Below, piece by piece: positions 42,994-51,489 of a stretch of 54,737 nucleotides of DNA. Position numbers and translations under genes: made by a program. How positions within the stretch are numbered: the stretch's first letter is position 1; the number at the start of each line of letters is the position of its first letter. The DNA lies in assembly GCA_022562895.1 (NCBI GenBank), contig JADFOK010000017.1, positions 1 through 54,737 on the forward strand, written 5' to 3'. The DNA is from Bacteroidota bacterium (GTDB lineage: Bacteria; Bacteroidota; Bacteroidia; Flavobacteriales; Flavobacteriaceae). The notes beneath the pieces are model-generated. The model did not search any database. It saw only the letters and a program-made list of their open reading frames with translations, and had not been told where the DNA came from.

Positions 42994-43461
42994 TTAATTA
43001 ATAACTTTTATAGGTATACTTAAATTTATTGTTTTTGGTGAAAAACACCGCTTAGAATCACATGCTTGATATTGTAATGTTGCTGACAAATTATGTATTC
43101 CTTTTTTAATATGCGGGTCGGTATTAAACAATATACTGATATTAAAATTTCCGTCATAAATATTCAAATATACATCAGATCCTTCTAATCTGAATTTTTT
43201 GCTTTTAGGGAATGTCTGTTTCCCTATCATTATATTATTATACCTATTAATTACAAGAGTTGTGGGTATTAGGTATTCTTCATCAACTTTATTTGCCTGA
43301 ATATGAAATCCCTCCTTTACTTTCACCATTAATTGTATTGTTGAACTTTCACCCGAATCAACAAATATTTCTGGAATATTTATATGAAGTATATTAGATT
43401 TTTGTTGATGATTACCTGCCCAAAAGTAAAAAGAAAGTATTATGAATAAACAGTATTTCAT
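42994..43461 (-). CDS. DsbD N-terminal-domain-like exported protein
   Basis: A 155-residue exported protein with an N-terminal signal segment (MKYCLFIILSFYFW). The immunoglobulin-like fold ends in LQYQACDSKRCFSPKT; the Cys-x4-Cys pair and its Tyr/Pro surroundings match the redox-active end of the DsbD N-terminal domain, which relays electrons in the periplasm. It lacks the DsbD membrane domain. It begins 2 bases after the TlpA-like gene, so the two form a redox pair. Confidence 0.8.
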   Translation of the reverse strand: MKYCLFIILSFYFWAGNHQQKSNILHINIPEIFVDSGESSTIQLMVKVKEGFHIQANKVDEEYLIPTTLVINRYNNIMIGKQTFPKSKKFRLEGSDVYLNIYDGNFNISILFNTDPHIKKGIHNLSATLQYQACDSKRCFSPKTINLSIPIKVIN

Positions 43462-43463
43462 GG

Positions 43464-44033
43464 TTATTCATTTTTATCTGCAATTAACAAATCATCTAAT
43501 TTTTCAATGACCTTTGTTAGTTTCGCGTCAAAAGTGGCTGTGTTGAGTAATGAATAAAATACTATTTTCCCTTCTTTATCAATAATAAGATTGGATGCTA
43601 ATGGTACTTCATCCCTAGCCAAATCAGTTAGGACACCTTCGGGTGCATATTTTGTAGATACAGAACCATCTAAGTCTAACAAAACAGGGAATGTAAAATT
43701 GAAACGTGCGAATGATTTTGACACAAGTTCTTTATCTTCTTTTACATCGACAATAATAACCTGCACCCCTTTACTTCTATAGGTTTTGTAAATTTGTTCT
43801 AAATTCGGTGCTTCTGCATTGCAAAAAGGACACCAAGTTGCAGCAAAATGAATTACTACATAGTTGCCTTTATAATCAGATAATGAATAGCTTTTCCCAT
43901 CTAGCCCATTAAGAGTAAAAGATGGTGCGGCTTGGACTATCATAGAATTTTCGTCCTGAGCTTGTAAACTTGAAAATGTACTAGTTGATAAAAATACACT
44001 TATGCATATTAAGTATTTAATAACTGGTTTCAT
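43464..44033 (-). CDS. TlpA/ResA-like periplasmic thiol-disulfide oxidoreductase
   Basis: A 189-residue exported thioredoxin-fold protein: signal peptide (ending LQAQ), then AAPSFTLNGLDGKSYSLSDYKGNYVVIHFAATWCPFC with the CPFC active site, and VLLDLDGSVSTKYAPEGV, a cis-Pro-side region of the TlpA/AhpC-TSA type. Probably reduces cysteines of exported proteins or cytochromes. First gene of a minus-strand unit with the DsbD-N-like and small membrane proteins. Confidence 0.88.
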   Translation of the reverse strand: MKPVIKYLICISVFLSTSTFSSLQAQDENSMIVQAAPSFTLNGLDGKSYSLSDYKGNYVVIHFAATWCPFCNAEAPNLEQIYKTYRSKGVQVIIVDVKEDKELVSKSFARFNFTFPVLLDLDGSVSTKYAPEGVLTDLARDEVPLASNLIIDKEGKIVFYSLLNTATFDAKLTKVIEKLDDLLIADKNE

Positions 44034-44328
44034 GATGCTATTTTCAAAATATTAGCCTTCTATTTTATTGAATTCCAGAGAATTGAATTCTTAGTTAATA
44101 TGTTGATTAAAAGTACATATAATTATTTACATGAAATTCATAAGAGCGTAAATTGGATTATAAAAGAATCACATAAAAAGTGATCTATTTAAATATTTGT
44201 CAGTTAAAGAAACTGCAATTAATGAATGATTGAATATTAATCCAAAACTTCAGAATTTAGAATATTTTCAATTAATTCTTTCTTTGGTCGTTCAATTCTT
44301 TGTAAATTAATATCCTAAAAATAGAATC
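44034..44328. other. Intergenic region between divergent TlpA-like and lipoprotein genes
   Basis: No coding signal was seen in these 295 AT-rich bases. A GAATTC-CAGAGAATT-GAATTC direct repeat lies at its left side, and TTCTTTG precedes the lipoprotein ATG. No clear -7/-33 pair was found. Confidence 0.4.
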
Positions 44329-45198
44329 ATGAAAAATTTAAGATTAAATCCCCTATTATGTTTTGTTGCAATAATAATATCAGGATTATTTATTGGCTGT
44401 AAAGATGCCCAAAACAAAACTGAAAAAACAACAATTGAAAATAAAGCAGAACCAATAAAAAAAGTTTCTTATGATATTGGAACTCCAAAAAGTTTGCTAT
44501 TAGCTGTACGAGAAGCTTGTGGAGGGGACAAACTAAATTCATTAAAGGATGTTGAGTTTGATTATTATTATATTTCCCCCGATGGCAAAAAAGATATTTC
44601 CAAAGAACGATACATTTTTAATAACGAGATATCGTGGGCAAAATATAGTGTACATGAAATAAACATATCTCCTGATTTAGAAGGTAATATTGTACAATAT
44701 TATAATGGTGAAAGCACTACCGTTTACAATAATGGCCAGGCACTCAATGACCCTGAAATTGTTGAAATCGGGCAATTTTTACGACGAGCCAATTATATGT
44801 GGTTTAATATGATGTTTAAATTAACTGATCCTGGAATTATTTATAAATATGAAGGACAAGAAGAAATTGAGGGTACCCTATTCGATCTGGTAAATGTAAC
44901 CTATAATCCTAAAGTGACTGGAAAGGAAGTAAATGATACTTTCATTTTATACATCAACCCCGAAACACGCATGGTTGAAAGTTTTTATTTCTCGCTACCT
45001 GCTTTTGGTTTTGATAAACCTGTACTCCATGCCAAATTAACCTATGAGGAAATTGATGGGATAATGGTAATAACAAGGAGAATAATGTCGAGCCCTTTAC
45101 CTGATGGTAGCGGAATGACACTAATGGTAGACCAACGTTTAGAAAATATAAAATTTAATAATGGTTTTACTGCAGCACAATTAAGCAAAGACATTTAA
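44329..45198 (+). CDS. Lipoprotein with LolA/outer-membrane-sorting-like fold (DUF6503-like)
   Basis: A 289-residue lipoprotein: hydrophobic signal with lipobox (FIGC, Cys24), then a half-barrel-like beta protein with the pattern of a LolA-type fold (VEFDYYYISPDGK, ISWAKYSVHE, VVQYYNGES, FILYINPETRMVESFYF). Similar proteins in Flavobacteriia are annotated DUF6503; function unknown. The family call is from pattern recall and should be checked. Confidence 0.65.
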   Translation: MKNLRLNPLLCFVAIIISGLFIGCKDAQNKTEKTTIENKAEPIKKVSYDIGTPKSLLLAVREACGGDKLNSLKDVEFDYYYISPDGKKDISKERYIFNNEISWAKYSVHEINISPDLEGNIVQYYNGESTTVYNNGQALNDPEIVEIGQFLRRANYMWFNMMFKLTDPGIIYKYEGQEEIEGTLFDLVNVTYNPKVTGKEVNDTFILYINPETRMVESFYFSLPAFGFDKPVLHAKLTYEEIDGIMVITRRIMSSPLPDGSGMTLMVDQRLENIKFNNGFTAAQLSKDI

Positions 45199-45230
45199 TT
45201 ATTTTATTTTGCGTTGAGGATGTATTCCTT

Positions 45231-45636
45231 ATGAATTCGTTTTATTATAAAACCTTCGCCCGCTTAGCAATGATACCTTACATTGGAGGTGCAGTTATTC
45301 ACATCCTCCGACTTAATATTTAACTTCTCATACGAAGAGATTCCTTTTGAAGTAGACTGGTTGATTATCATAATTGGAGGTTATGCCGGGTTGGGATTAA
45401 TTATATATGCGAATAGAATACCATTCAAGAATATCTGGGATAAGATAATTTATGGTTTGCTGATTTTTCATCTGGATGGCTCTGTAATATTACATATATA
45501 TATACTAGTGACCGGAAGCCATGATATCCTTAAAATTTTTCCATATTGGTATAGTTTTATCGCTATTGGATATTTTTTAGGATTGGGATTATACGTATTC
45601 AATTTAAATAAAAGGTTATACAGGTTACAACAATAA
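45231..45636 (+). pseudogene. Four-helix membrane protein gene with a single-base frameshift
   Basis: ATG at 45231 gives MNSFYYKTFARLAMIPYIGG-AVIHILRLNI then a stop at 45321-45323. Skipping one A at 45315/45316 joins it to the longer frame (LIFNFSYEEIPFEVDW, then three further helices) that ends RLYRLQQ at 45636. The joined product of ~134 residues is a plausible four-helix protein without a recognised family. So either one base was inserted in the genome or the assembly has an error; the A-rich context (CTTAATATTT) is error-prone. Confidence 0.7.
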
Positions 45637-45650
45637 ATTAATTAGGTTTA

Positions 45651-45836
45651 TTGACCGAAATATTAACAGATGGCAGATATGTTATTTACATGCCGTTTTC
45701 TCTATTTATAACTTTTGGTCAAGTACACATAATTGCTATAGAAAATGTAAAAAATTTAAGCATGACCTTTAAAGATTCAGCCGATATTAATACAAGAATT
45801 GGATTTGAAGCTAATAAAGTTTACAAAGAAGAATAA
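45651..45836 (+). CDS. Possible small protein (uncertain)
   Basis: A 61-residue frame from a TTG start, 15 bases after the frameshifted gene. Composition is protein-like, with a hydrophobic stretch (YVIYMPFSLFITFGQVHIIAI) and a charged tail, but no start signal or family is recognised. It may be a gene remnant. Confidence 0.25.
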   Translation: MTEILTDGRYVIYMPFSLFITFGQVHIIAIENVKNLSMTFKDSADINTRIGFEANKVYKEE

Positions 45837-45876
45837 TTTTTGAAAAAATATTATATATATACTTAATACTGACTTA

Positions 45877-46785
45877 ATGAATATTAAGTATCCATTACTA
45901 ATAGATGGTGGTCTTTCTAATGTGTTGGAAAAACAAGGATGCAATTTAAATAATAAGTTATGGTCCGCAAAGTTGTTGGAAACAAACCCGAAAGCCATCA
46001 TTCAAGCGCATTATACCTATCTTAAGTCTGGCGCTCAATGCATAACTACTGCAAGTTATCAAGCGTCTGTCCCTGGATTCATGGCCATGGGTCTTGATCG
46101 AGTTTCAGCTGAGGCATTACTATTAAAATCGACTTTATTGGCTGAGATAGCTATTAATCGCTTTATGATATCGGGGAATTCTAATTTTAAACCTTTGATT
46201 GCCGCTAGTATTGGTCCGTATGGTGCTTATTTAGCCGATGGCTCTGAATATCATGGAAACTATGGTGTTTCAAGTGAAACGCTAAGAGAATTTCACCTCG
46301 ACAGAATTAGATTACTGGATATTTCAAATGCTGATTTTTTTGCCTGTGAAACCATTCCAAGCTTTCAGGAGGCCAAAGTTTTAGCAGAAATCCTAAAACA
46401 TACTAATAAACCAGCTTGGGTATCATTCTCTTGTAAAGATGAACATCATCTAAATGATGGGACAAAAATTGAAGAATGTGTCTCATTATTTTCCAGTCAT
46501 CCAAAAGTATTCGCTATAGGCGTTAATTGCACTGCTCCAAAATATATTTCCGGATTAATAAAGACCATAAAAGCAAATTCAAAATCAAAAAAAATAGTTG
46601 TATATCCTAATTCAGGAGAAATTTATAATGCAGAAAGTAAAACTTGGTCAGGTCTGTCAGATCCAAAATTATTTGTAGCCATGACGAAAGAATGGATAGA
46701 ATTGGGCGCTGACATTCTTGGAGGGTGTTGTAGAATAGGACCTGATCATATTAAAATCATAAATCAAAATTTGATCAAGAGTTAA
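45877..46785 (+). CDS. mmuM: Homocysteine S-methyltransferase
   Basis: A 302-residue zinc-dependent methyltransferase that makes methionine from homocysteine using S-methylmethionine or S-adenosylmethionine. The three zinc Cys are in GVNCTAP and the C-terminal GGCCRIGP motif; the N-terminal LIDGGLSNVLE and the ACETIP segment are typical of MmuM/YagD. Starts at ATG 45877. Confidence 0.92.
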   Translation: MNIKYPLLIDGGLSNVLEKQGCNLNNKLWSAKLLETNPKAIIQAHYTYLKSGAQCITTASYQASVPGFMAMGLDRVSAEALLLKSTLLAEIAINRFMISGNSNFKPLIAASIGPYGAYLADGSEYHGNYGVSSETLREFHLDRIRLLDISNADFFACETIPSFQEAKVLAEILKHTNKPAWVSFSCKDEHHLNDGTKIEECVSLFSSHPKVFAIGVNCTAPKYISGLIKTIKANSKSKKIVVYPNSGEIYNAESKTWSGLSDPKLFVAMTKEWIELGADILGGCCRIGPDHIKIINQNLIKS

Positions 46786-46925
46786 TCTATTGAGCTTAGA
46801 GGATTAAATGAACAATTAAAAACTCGCTTTAAATCTCAAATAAGAGAAAATCTTTTATCACAATAAAAGTTAGTCCGTTCAAATTAAAACGGGTATTAAC
46901 ATTGTATAAAATGTAAATTAAATTA

Positions 46926-46941
46926 GTAGGTATTTTCTTAC
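46926..46941. promoter_or_regulatory. Second copy of the palindromic motif (GTAGGTATTTTCTTAC)
   Basis: 15 of 16 bases identical to the motif at 42128-42143. It lies 118 bases upstream of the VCBS-repeat protein gene in an otherwise non-coding gap. Confidence 0.5.
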
Positions 46942-46998
46942 AATATTTAAATAGGGTATTTTATTGGTAATCTGTTATTATTATAAAAACCAGATATT

Positions 46999-47035
46999 AG
47001 GTATATCTCTTAAATTTTAAGGTATATCTCCTAAA
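46999..47035. repeat. Two 16-bp direct repeats before the VCBS-repeat gene
   Basis: AGGTATATCTCTTAAA (46999-47014) and AGGTATATCTCCTAAA (47020-47035), 21 bases apart (two helical turns), ending 24 bases before the ATG. Likely a regulator site or a promoter duplication. Confidence 0.55.
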
Positions 47036-47059
47036 ATATTAATTGCTAAAAAACTCAAA

Positions 47060-48445
47060 ATGAAAACAAAACTAACTCTATTACTTACATTTATTATTTT
47101 TGTAAGCACCTATGCTCAAAATGGTTTTCAGGACCAGATAATATCAACAGATGCAGATCATGCGAGATCAGTTTACGCCGCCGATATAGACGGAGATGGC
47201 GATATGGATGCGCTTTCCGCTTCACGGGGAGACGATAAAATAGCCTGGTATGAAAATACCGACGGACTCGGGAATTTTGGTCCGGAACAAATTATATCAT
47301 CAGAAGCTGATCATGCAAATTCGGTTTACGCCGCCGATATAGACGGAGATGGCGATATGGATGTACTTTCCGCTTCACGGGGAGACGATAAAATAGCCTG
47401 GTATGAAAATACCGACGGACTCGGGAGTTTTGGTCCGGAACAAATTATATCATCCGATGCAGATCATGCACTTTCGGTTTACGCCACCGATATAGATGGA
47501 GATGGCGATATGGATGTGCTTTCTGCTTCAGAAAATGATGATAAAATAGCCTGGTATGAAAATACCGACGGACTAGGGAGTTTTGGAGCTGAACAAATTA
47601 TTACAACAGATGCCGATCATGCTATTTCAGTTTACGCCGCCGATATAGACGGAGATGGCGATATGGATGTACTTTCAGCTTCAGAAGATGATAATAAAAT
47701 AGCCTGGTACGAAAATACCGATGGACTCGGAAGTTTTGGTCCGGAACAGATTATTACAACAGATGCCGATCATGCAAATTCGGTTTACGCCATCGATATA
47801 GACGGAGATGGCGATATGGATGTACTTTCCGCTTCACGGGAAGATAATAAAATAGCCTGGTATGAAAATACCGACGGACTCGGGAGTTTTGGTCCGGAAC
47901 AGATTATTTCAACAGAAGCTGAAAAGGCGAGATCGGTTTATGCCACAGATTTAGATGGAGATGGCGATATGGACGTACTTTCCGCTTCAGAAGATGATGA
48001 TAAAATAGCCTGGTACGAAAATACCGACGGACTCGGGAGTTTTGGTCCGGAACAGATTATTTCAACAGATGCCGATCATGCTAGATCGGTCTACGCCACC
48101 GATATAGATGGAGATGGTAATATGGATGTACTTTCTGCTTCACGGGGTGATGATAAAATAGCCTGGTATAAAAATTTGGGAATTTTAGTTGTAAATCAAA
48201 ACACTTTATTGGACTTTTCAGTTTATCCAAACCCAACCACTGGTATTTTAATTATTAAAAGCAAAACGAATATTGTTCAAATAGAAATTCATAACAACTT
48301 AGGACAATTAGTTTTATCGACCCCGATAGCTATCGGGACAGACCAAAATAAAATTGATATTTCAAATTTAAGTCAAGGATTATATTTTATAAAAATAAAA
48401 GACGAAAACGGAAATTTCGGGTCTAAAAAAGTAGTGAAGAATTAA
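47060..48445 (+). CDS. Secreted VCBS/FG-GAP repeat protein with T9SS type-A sorting tail
   Basis: A 461-residue secreted protein: signal peptide (ending TYAQ), seven tandem repeats of about 51 residues and a C-terminal T9SS type-A domain (VYPNPTTGILIIKS to GSKKVVKN) for export across the outer membrane and surface attachment. Each repeat holds a Ca-binding-like DIDGDGDMD loop and the KIAWYENTDGLG segment, an integrin-like beta-propeller blade. Seven blades fit one propeller. The DNA repeats (period ~153) are nearly identical, so the array is young or homogenised. Probably adhesion or surface binding. Confidence 0.88.
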   Translation: MKTKLTLLLTFIIFVSTYAQNGFQDQIISTDADHARSVYAADIDGDGDMDALSASRGDDKIAWYENTDGLGNFGPEQIISSEADHANSVYAADIDGDGDMDVLSASRGDDKIAWYENTDGLGSFGPEQIISSDADHALSVYATDIDGDGDMDVLSASENDDKIAWYENTDGLGSFGAEQIITTDADHAISVYAADIDGDGDMDVLSASEDDNKIAWYENTDGLGSFGPEQIITTDADHANSVYAIDIDGDGDMDVLSASREDNKIAWYENTDGLGSFGPEQIISTEAEKARSVYATDLDGDGDMDVLSASEDDDKIAWYENTDGLGSFGPEQIISTDADHARSVYATDIDGDGNMDVLSASRGDDKIAWYKNLGILVVNQNTLLDFSVYPNPTTGILIIKSKTNIVQIEIHNNLGQLVLSTPIAIGTDQNKIDISNLSQGLYFIKIKDENGNFGSKKVVKN

Positions 48446-48462
48446 CCTAAATTTATATTATT

Positions 48463-49287
48463 ATGAAGAAAAGAATATATTATTTATTTTTTAGTATTGG
48501 TTTTCTATTAACATTGGGATGTAATAATGATGATGACTCTATTACTAAAATATTGCTACAAGCTTTTGACATCGAATTGAATACGTCAAATTCTATTCCC
48601 ACAGTCAATGGACGAAGTGAAACTGGAAATATCACTATGGGTTTGTTTGATGATAATTCATTAGAATTTACTATTACTGTTAATAACCTTTCCTCAACCG
48701 ATGCATTAAGTGCTTCTCATGTACACACTGGAGATCTTGTATCAACAGGCAGCGTAGAAATAACCCTGGTTGATGGATCCGATATTACCTTTTCAGGTAA
48801 TACCGCAAGTGGAACTATTATCTTAACTGCTAATCAAATATCTGTTTTACTAGGAAGTGATGTGTATGTTAATGTTCATTCTACAGATATTCCAATGGGG
48901 TTGGTGAGAGGGCAAATAGACAAAATCATAAGTAACGCCTATAATGTTGCCTTGTCTCCTTTAAATGAAGTACCTCCCATCATGGGGAGAAGCGAAGAGG
49001 GAAATGCACATTTCAGATTAGTAGGTTCAACAATGTATTATAAAATTACCGTGACTAATTTAGATAAGACCGATGCAATATCTGGAGGTCATATTCACGA
49101 GGGATCTTCCACCGTAAACGGAGGAGTACTTATTGATCTTGAAATATCCGATAATGCTCAGTTAGATGTAACAAAAAGCATAACCTTAAGTAGTGATGAA
49201 CTTGATAAAGTAAATAATGATGAGTTGTATGTAAATATTCACTCAAATCAAGTCCCATCAGGTCTATTACGGGGTCAAATAAGATAA
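48463..49287 (+). CDS. Lipoprotein with two CHRD domains
   Basis: A 274-residue lipoprotein: signal with lipobox (TLGC, Cys20), then two CHRD (chordin-like) domains (about 30-150 and 155-274), each with the SASHVHTG/SGGHIHEG motif and the closing VNVHSTDIPMGLVRGQI / VNIHSNQVPSGLLRGQI. CHRD proteins are extracellular; function in bacteria is unknown. 17 bases after the VCBS-repeat gene, likely the same transcript; both are surface proteins. Terminator follows. Confidence 0.88.
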   Translation: MKKRIYYLFFSIGFLLTLGCNNDDDSITKILLQAFDIELNTSNSIPTVNGRSETGNITMGLFDDNSLEFTITVNNLSSTDALSASHVHTGDLVSTGSVEITLVDGSDITFSGNTASGTIILTANQISVLLGSDVYVNVHSTDIPMGLVRGQIDKIISNAYNVALSPLNEVPPIMGRSEEGNAHFRLVGSTMYYKITVTNLDKTDAISGGHIHEGSSTVNGGVLIDLEISDNAQLDVTKSITLSSDELDKVNNDELYVNIHSNQVPSGLLRGQIR

Positions 49288-49372
49288 GGGGAAAATAACC
49301 CGGCCGCTCGTGGTATTAATTTTATTTTTTCTCCTTCAAACTGAAGCGAGCTTCAAGAAAATTGTTAAAGCA

Positions 49373-49402
49373 AAAAGACCAAATCTTTCGGTTTGGTCTT
49401 TT
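49373..49402 (+). terminator. Strong intrinsic terminator after the CHRD gene
   Basis: AAAAGACCAAA and TTTGGTCTTTT form a perfect 11-bp stem around an 8-base loop, followed by TCTCATTT. Confidence 0.85.
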
Positions 49403-49676
49403 CTCATTTGTACTCTTAATTCTTTCTTTCTCGAATTTTTTTATCAAGACCTTTATAAACTCTACTAACTAAAAGAAATGTGATAGAAAAAAGTGAAGCA
49501 AACTTATTTTCCATTTGGCTCATATTTTTTAGCACCGTGGTGTTTTAAATCGGTTGCTGTCAATTTAATGACTCTTGATGTTCATACAAATATATTAAAT
49601 TTATATTGCTGATTTTAAACTGAAATTGAGGATTTTAGAAATGATAAATCTCAGTCCCCACTTAAAATAAATGCAT
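49403..49676. other. Intergenic stretch before fdh, with possible tiny frames
   Basis: No convincing gene. On the minus strand a 32-residue frame (49416-49514, MENKFASLFSITFLL start) overlaps the end of a short stop-bounded frame (TSRVIKLTATDLKHHGAKKYEPNGK-like, ~25 residues, starting near 49590). These read like protein fragments and may be the tail of a decayed gene. Confidence 0.3.
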
Positions 49677-49684
49677 TACCTTTG
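49677..49684 (+). promoter_or_regulatory. -7 box (TACCTTTG) of the formate dehydrogenase gene
   Basis: Exact match to TAnnTTTG, 65 bases upstream of the ATG, so the leader is about 57 bases, longer than for most genes here. Confidence 0.55.
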
Positions 49685-49748
49685 ATTTTATTAAAAGAAA
49701 TAAGTCGCATAATCAACGGAAATAAATTATAATATAACATAAAGAAAA

Positions 49749-50945
49749 ATGAAAATATTATGTGTTTTATATGACGACCCAAAAGATGGTATGCCAAGCA
49801 AATATGCTTTAGACGGTATACCTAAATTAGAAACATATCCAGATGGTATGACACTGCCAACACCAAAAGGACGAGATTTTAATCCAGGTGACTTGCTGGG
49901 TTGTGTTTCTGGAGAATTAGGATTAAGAAAATTTTTAGAAGATAGAGGACATACATTAGTTGTTACATCAGATAAAGATGCTGATGGTTGCGAAGCCGAT
50001 AAAGAATTAGTTGACGCTGATGTTGTAATATCACAACCATTCTGGCCTTACTACCTGACAAGAAAAAGAATGGAAAGTGCACCAAATTTAAAAATGGCAA
50101 TAACGGCAGGTATAGGATCTGATCACGTTGACTTACAAGCGGCAATGGATCATAAAGTTGATGTTGTAGAAGTAACATATTGCAATTCAATTTCTGTATC
50201 TGAACATATTATAATGATGATTTTATCTTTAGTAAGAGATTATCACAACCAACACTCAATTGTAAAAGCAGGTGGTTGGAATATTGCTGATGCTGTTCAA
50301 CGATCCTACGATGTAGAAGGAATGCATATTGGTACAGTAGCGGCTGGACGTATTGGGTTGTCTGTTTTAAGAAAAATGAACCCATTTGATGTACACTTAC
50401 ATTATTTTGATAGACACAGATTACCTGAATCTGTTGAACAAGAATTAAATTTAACGTTTCATGAATCTGTAGAATCAATGGTTGCTGTATGTGATGTAGT
50501 TACAATTAATTGTCCATTACATCCAGAAACTGAAAACTTATTTGATGAAACCTTAATTAACAAAATGAAAAAAGGTGCGTATCTGGTTAATACTGCCAGA
50601 GGAAAGATTTGTAATAAAGAAGCAATTGCAGATGCACTTAAGTCTGGTCAATTAAGTGGTTATGCAGGAGATGTCTGGTTTCCACAACCAGCACCTAACG
50701 ACCACGTTTGGAGAACTATGCCTAATCACGGTATGACTCCACACACTTCGGGAACAACTCTATCAGCACAGGCAAGATATGCTGATGGTACCAGAGAAAT
50801 ATTAGAATGTTTCTTTGATAATGAACCCATTAGAAATAAATACTTAATTGTAAAAGATGGAGAACTTGCAGGAATGGGAGCCCATTCTTATAGTAAGGGA
50901 AGTGTAACTGAAGGTTCAGAAGAAGCTGCAGAATATAAAAAATAA
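49749..50945 (+). CDS. fdh: NAD-dependent formate dehydrogenase (metal-free D-2-hydroxyacid dehydrogenase type)
   Basis: A 398-residue enzyme close in length and motifs to the well-known Pseudomonas-type NAD-FDH that oxidises formate to CO2. Shared segments include LCVLYDDPKDGMP, VSGELGLRKFLEDRGHTLVVTSDKD, TAGIGSDHVDL, EVTYCNSISVSEH, AAGRIGL, NTARGK (substrate Arg), GDVWFPQPAP and the PHTSGT His. The C-terminal GAHSYSKGSVTEGSEEAA tail is also conserved. Neighbours have no C1 metabolism role except homocysteine methyltransferase. Codon use is like the host, so any transfer is old. Would supply NADH from formate or detoxify it. Confidence 0.96.
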   Translation: MKILCVLYDDPKDGMPSKYALDGIPKLETYPDGMTLPTPKGRDFNPGDLLGCVSGELGLRKFLEDRGHTLVVTSDKDADGCEADKELVDADVVISQPFWPYYLTRKRMESAPNLKMAITAGIGSDHVDLQAAMDHKVDVVEVTYCNSISVSEHIIMMILSLVRDYHNQHSIVKAGGWNIADAVQRSYDVEGMHIGTVAAGRIGLSVLRKMNPFDVHLHYFDRHRLPESVEQELNLTFHESVESMVAVCDVVTINCPLHPETENLFDETLINKMKKGAYLVNTARGKICNKEAIADALKSGQLSGYAGDVWFPQPAPNDHVWRTMPNHGMTPHTSGTTLSAQARYADGTREILECFFDNEPIRNKYLIVKDGELAGMGAHSYSKGSVTEGSEEAAEYKK

Positions 50946-51003
50946 TGTTACAGAATACAGGAAATGTACGTCAGAGACTAAACAAATGAAATTTTTGGAT
51001 GTT

Positions 51004-51405
51004 TTATAACTTAAATCCCCACGGATTAAAGCTTAAATTTTCCATATAATCTTGTTTTTGTACGATAAGCATCTTTTTTATTCCTTTTTCTTCAATTGGA
51101 AGAAAACCGTAATCATAACAAAAATAATAAGTTCCTTTTTTAAATGGAAAAAGATAAGTGAATAACTCAAACCTATAATCTAATTCTACCAATACATCTT
51201 TTCTTACGGTACTTTTACCACTAGGGCAGAAATGAGCTAACAGCGTCCTATTTCTTCTTAATCCACTGTTGGCTTTTTGAATGGTTATTTCATGAAAGGG
51301 TCTGTTCTTGTTATGATGGGTGCTTCTACATTGAGTATCACAGAACTTCTTGTCTGTTCTACCCAATAATTCCTTATTACAGGATAAACAATATCGTATT
51401 TGCAT
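51004..51405 (-). CDS. Zinc-ribbon protein of unknown function
   Basis: A 133-residue protein with an N-terminal zinc-binding motif: Cys-x2-Cys (YCLSCNKEL), then Cys-x3-Cys-x3-His (FCDTQCRSTHH). Middle and C-terminal parts hold beta strands and aromatic residues (YYFCYDYGFLPIEEKG). It resembles short zinc-ribbon proteins common in Flavobacteriia. Function unknown. Divergent from the recombinase gene across 84 bases; possibly a partner. Confidence 0.65.
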   Translation of the reverse strand: MQIRYCLSCNKELLGRTDKKFCDTQCRSTHHNKNRPFHEITIQKANSGLRRNRTLLAHFCPSGKSTVRKDVLVELDYRFELFTYLFPFKKGTYYFCYDYGFLPIEEKGIKKMLIVQKQDYMENLSFNPWGFKL

Positions 51406-51489
51406 AATACCTATATTATTATACGCTTATATACGTATATAATCGTTTAAAAATACAATTTTAAAATAATATAGCACGATTTTTATAGT

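Noticed and set aside
47130..48180. Regular ~153-bp repeats that might be mistaken for a CRISPR or satellite array
   Set aside because: They lie in one continuous reading frame and encode VCBS/FG-GAP propeller blades.
49288..49330. Short G+C-rich spot (CCCGGCCGCTCG) after the CHRD gene
   Set aside because: It is only about a dozen bases, with no repeat, gene or structure I could attach to it.
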